Shown here: piece by piece, positions 61,505 through 64,000 of the stretch
How positions within the stretch are numbered: position 1 is the first letter of the stretch
Layout: each line of letters starts with the position of its first letter
The notes under the pieces: generated by a model
Databases searched by the model: none
What the model saw: the letters and a program-made list of their open reading frames with translations, nothing else
What the model was told of the DNA's origin: nothing
Program-made: the position numbers and the translations under genes
Assembly: GCA_035610835.1 (NCBI GenBank)
Contig: CM069449.1
Coordinates: 9,815,855-9,879,854, forward strand
Length of the DNA: 64,000 nucleotides
Direction: 5' to 3'
DNA from: Ophiura sarsii
Taxonomy: Eukaryota; Echinodermata; Ophiuroidea; Amphilepidida; Ophiuridae

Positions 61505-61707
61505 CCACCTGTTTTACGGGCCCGACCGACCCACTTTTTGCGATTTTTGGAGGGAAAAAAATTAGATCAGTTTTTCTCAAATCATGAAAAATCAGCTGTT
61601 TTTTGGCCAAAAATCTGTTGAAAAATGTTTTTGGGGTTCTTTTAATTTTTAAAACAACCGACCAACCGACCCTACTTGACAGGTCCGTTCCCCCCGTAAA
61701 ACAGGGT
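61505..61707. mobile_element. Small inverted-repeat element just past RBM42
   Basis: CACCTGTTTTACGGG at the left faces CCCCGTAAAACAGGGTG at the right. The inner CCGACCGACCC also has inverted partners. Similar GGTCGG/A-run material occurs near 54250-54560. Low-complexity interior, no coding content. Confidence 0.5.
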
Positions 61708-61709
61708 GT

Positions 61710-63340
61710 GTGTTTTTTTGTCACCTAACCAAAGATTTTCTAGTGCAGGGATGATAATCTCTATTGAAATGTCGTTAAGAACTGATACTATGTGTGTTTC
61801 ATGGCACCTGTATGTTTGAAAGGTGCGGTGATTAGTATGGGCATTCGTAGTGGCCCTTGTAGTGGCTGTTTTGACACAAACTAACGTTAAAAAAGAGATG
61901 ACACGGTGAAGGTGTAAATACTTGTAACAAATTATCACATACATTCACCGTGTCCGATTGACGTAGCTATATTTGTAATAATTGAACATAACTCGAACCC
62001 ACACATGGATAAATCAATTGCATGATGTTATACATGATAGTGGCAAGTTAGGGTACGCCGATGCTGTTAAAAATACCCTTCAAAAAGGGGGTAATAAGCA
62101 GAAGCGTAATTTTAATGTTAAAAATACAACGTCCTCCGCTTCAAGAAATTCATTGTGCTAATTATATATAACATAGCATGGAGAGTTTCATCCCACAATG
62201 CCGTATGCATATCATCATGTTCCTGGTTTTGTTTGAATGGGTCATGTTTATTATAAGAGACAGCTTGTTAATTTGATATGGAGAAATGACCTTATTGTAC
62301 CAAAAAAATTAAGGTTGGTACTGTTTGTAGATCTTTTCATGTATTTAACTACAATTGTGGTCATAATTAGTTGGAACACCCTGGTAAGAATTACACTTTA
62401 ATGTGTTCCTGTTTCCGCAAAATTTACACTATTGAACATTGCTGTCTTTGACGGAAAGCTTGAAGCCTTGCAATGCTGACCCCTTCCAGTATCCTGTAAT
62501 CCAAAATCCATGTTTCAACATTGAACGTAAAATTAAAATGATAAACATTTTTATTTTTATTTTTTTCTTAGATTTTTTTTAGAAAATTAAATCTAATATT
62601 TTGTGTCATCTTTTATGAAATTTCACCTTCAAAAACTTACTTTTATTAGATAAATGACTTAAAAGTCACTTTTATATTTTATTAGATAAGTGACTTAAAA
62701 GTCACTTATCTAATTAACTTTATAATGTTATTCTATTAAACCATGTATATTTTTTAGCCTGTTTTCATGATTTCTTGTTTCATAGCTTTTTATGACATCA
62801 CAATCATCATTCATTCACTCATAACTTTTTGTGTAGTTAGTAATCATAGAAAAAGGATCGAAACAGTTCTGAAATCAGCACAGTTTCCGCTTTCTTATGG
62901 TACAAATATCTCCAATATGAAAAATGCCACCATGTGGCGGGTTTTCACAGATCGCATCACATATGTGACGCTATCAAGCAGAATGAGTCGTATGTCTGTA
63001 ATATTGATTTCAAGTTATAGGTAAACATAAGTGACAAATTCTTATCATTGTTATCTCAGGTTTGGTAAATTGTTTGTAACTTTAAGACTAGAAGTTCAAT
63101 TTTAATGGGGGGTTGGAGTGGACCATTACTGTAGTATTTTCACCTGCTTGTAAATGATGGGACAAATATCAAAATTGAAAACTGCCGACATGTGACTCAT
63201 TTCACTTGATCACGTCACATATACTACATACGGACTTGTAGGAAACGGACTTGTAGGAATTGCCAAATCAAATATTACTGTTTTTCTCCTGTCTGCAACA
63301 CATGATCTTTGGACAATTTACCGGCGCTAAGTGAAAACTA
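61710..63340. other. No gene seen
   Basis: AT-rich. Includes a perfect hairpin at 62679-62712 (ATTAGATAAGTGACTT, spacer AA, then its reverse complement), with an imperfect partial copy about 35 bp upstream. Short frames only. Confidence 0.4.
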
Positions 63341-63825
63341 AGGGCGCGTTCCCACTGTGGCTGTTTGATACCAGGACGTGGACTCGATGCTACATCGAGT
63401 CTACTTCCAAGCCTAGTGGGAACGTGCAATAAGGGGTTTCGATCCTACTCGAAGAGGTAGTCTCGCACCTAGGACGTGGTATGAAATTGCTAGTGAGAAT
63501 ACGTTTTACTAATCGTATGTGGACTCGTACCACTTGTTCCACAATAACAAGCATGTTGCGCTGCGTTAGACTGCGCCGCCGTCCGTCGCGCGCTTCAAAA
63601 TGCAATTTCACACGGCCAAATGTCATGCACGCGTGGTATTTACGCAGTAAGAACGCACGGCGCACTCGCTTAAACTTGTAAACAAGTAACATCCGGGTAA
63701 GTGGACTCGATACCACATCGGTATTGTGATGTATTTCATCCTACAATGAGAACGCAACATCACTGTTATGCATGTAGACTCGCACCTAGGTATGAGTCCA
63801 CATTCGCACAGTGAGAACACGCCCT
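63341..63825. mobile_element. MITE with AGGGCGYGTTCYCACTGTG ends
   Basis: Ends AGGGCGCGTTCCCACTGTG and CACAGTGAGAACACGCCCT are inverted with two differences. Subterminal words (GTGGACTCGAT, CCTAGG, GTGGGAACGTGC, ATGAGAACGC) recur in both orientations. Frames on both strands inside it are repeat-derived. The last 175 bp of the window contain nothing recognisable. Confidence 0.7.
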
Positions 63826-64000
63826 AAGAAATATGATCAATCATCTATCATTGAATTCACACAGAGAAGTGGCCATTTTTTTTGCCGATCGGTCCTCATA
63901 GCATTCAAAGATCGATAGTCAGGTCAGAGTGAAAATGCTTATTGAGAGAAATGATCAGAGATTGGTATTCCTTGGTGTATGCTTTGGTTGTAAATTTGTA

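Overview
This 64 kb window is animal nuclear DNA. It is AT-rich, intron-bearing and packed with transposable elements and tandem repeats. The gene set (an RBM42 orthologue with GT-AG introns, an intronless leucine-rich-repeat GPCR, Ty3/Gypsy elements, a tRNA-derived SINE and many 8-bp-TSD hAT-type elements) suggests a marine invertebrate. An echinoderm or other invertebrate deuterostome is my best guess, but it is not proven from sequence alone.

Layout. 1-20.7 kb has no protein-coding gene that I can support. It is a mosaic of DNA transposons and MITEs, several with exact target-site duplications, G-rich and 40-bp minisatellites, a roughly 390-bp satellite, one tRNA-Asn-like gene and a LINE remnant. 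21.1-23.6 kb carries a single-exon LRR-GPCR on the minus strand, with a minisatellite just upstream of its start. 25-27.6 kb holds MITE, foldback and LINE debris. 28.3-35.4 kb is a Ty3/Gypsy element on the minus strand with open gag and pol frames, a primer-binding site matching tRNA-Lys(CTT), and two LTRs that do not match each other. 36.5-45.3 kb is a nested block: a MITE, then a tandem array split by a second Ty3/Gypsy element (identical 179-bp LTRs, 5-bp TSD). The coding frame of that element is broken by a stop codon and by a 456-bp hAT-like MITE. 46-61.5 kb holds RBM42 on the plus strand, preceded by a 0.8-kb TIR element. The rest, to 64 kb, is repeats.

RBM42 is reconstructed here as seven coding exons (47576-61447) encoding 464 residues. 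Every junction is GT-AG and in phase, and the single C-terminal RRM is split over exons 5, 6 and 7. Two features inside it stand out. First, the exon-4 splice donor, with about 20 nt of exon, has been amplified into a 35-bp minisatellite of 39 units, giving dozens of consecutive GTAAGT-type donors. Second, exon 4 is preceded by a partial tandem duplicate with an intact acceptor and an in-frame stop.

The window does not show a multi-gene operon-like system. The interest lies in the splice-site minisatellite, the nested transposon stratigraphy, and several repeat families whose subterminal motifs are iterated.
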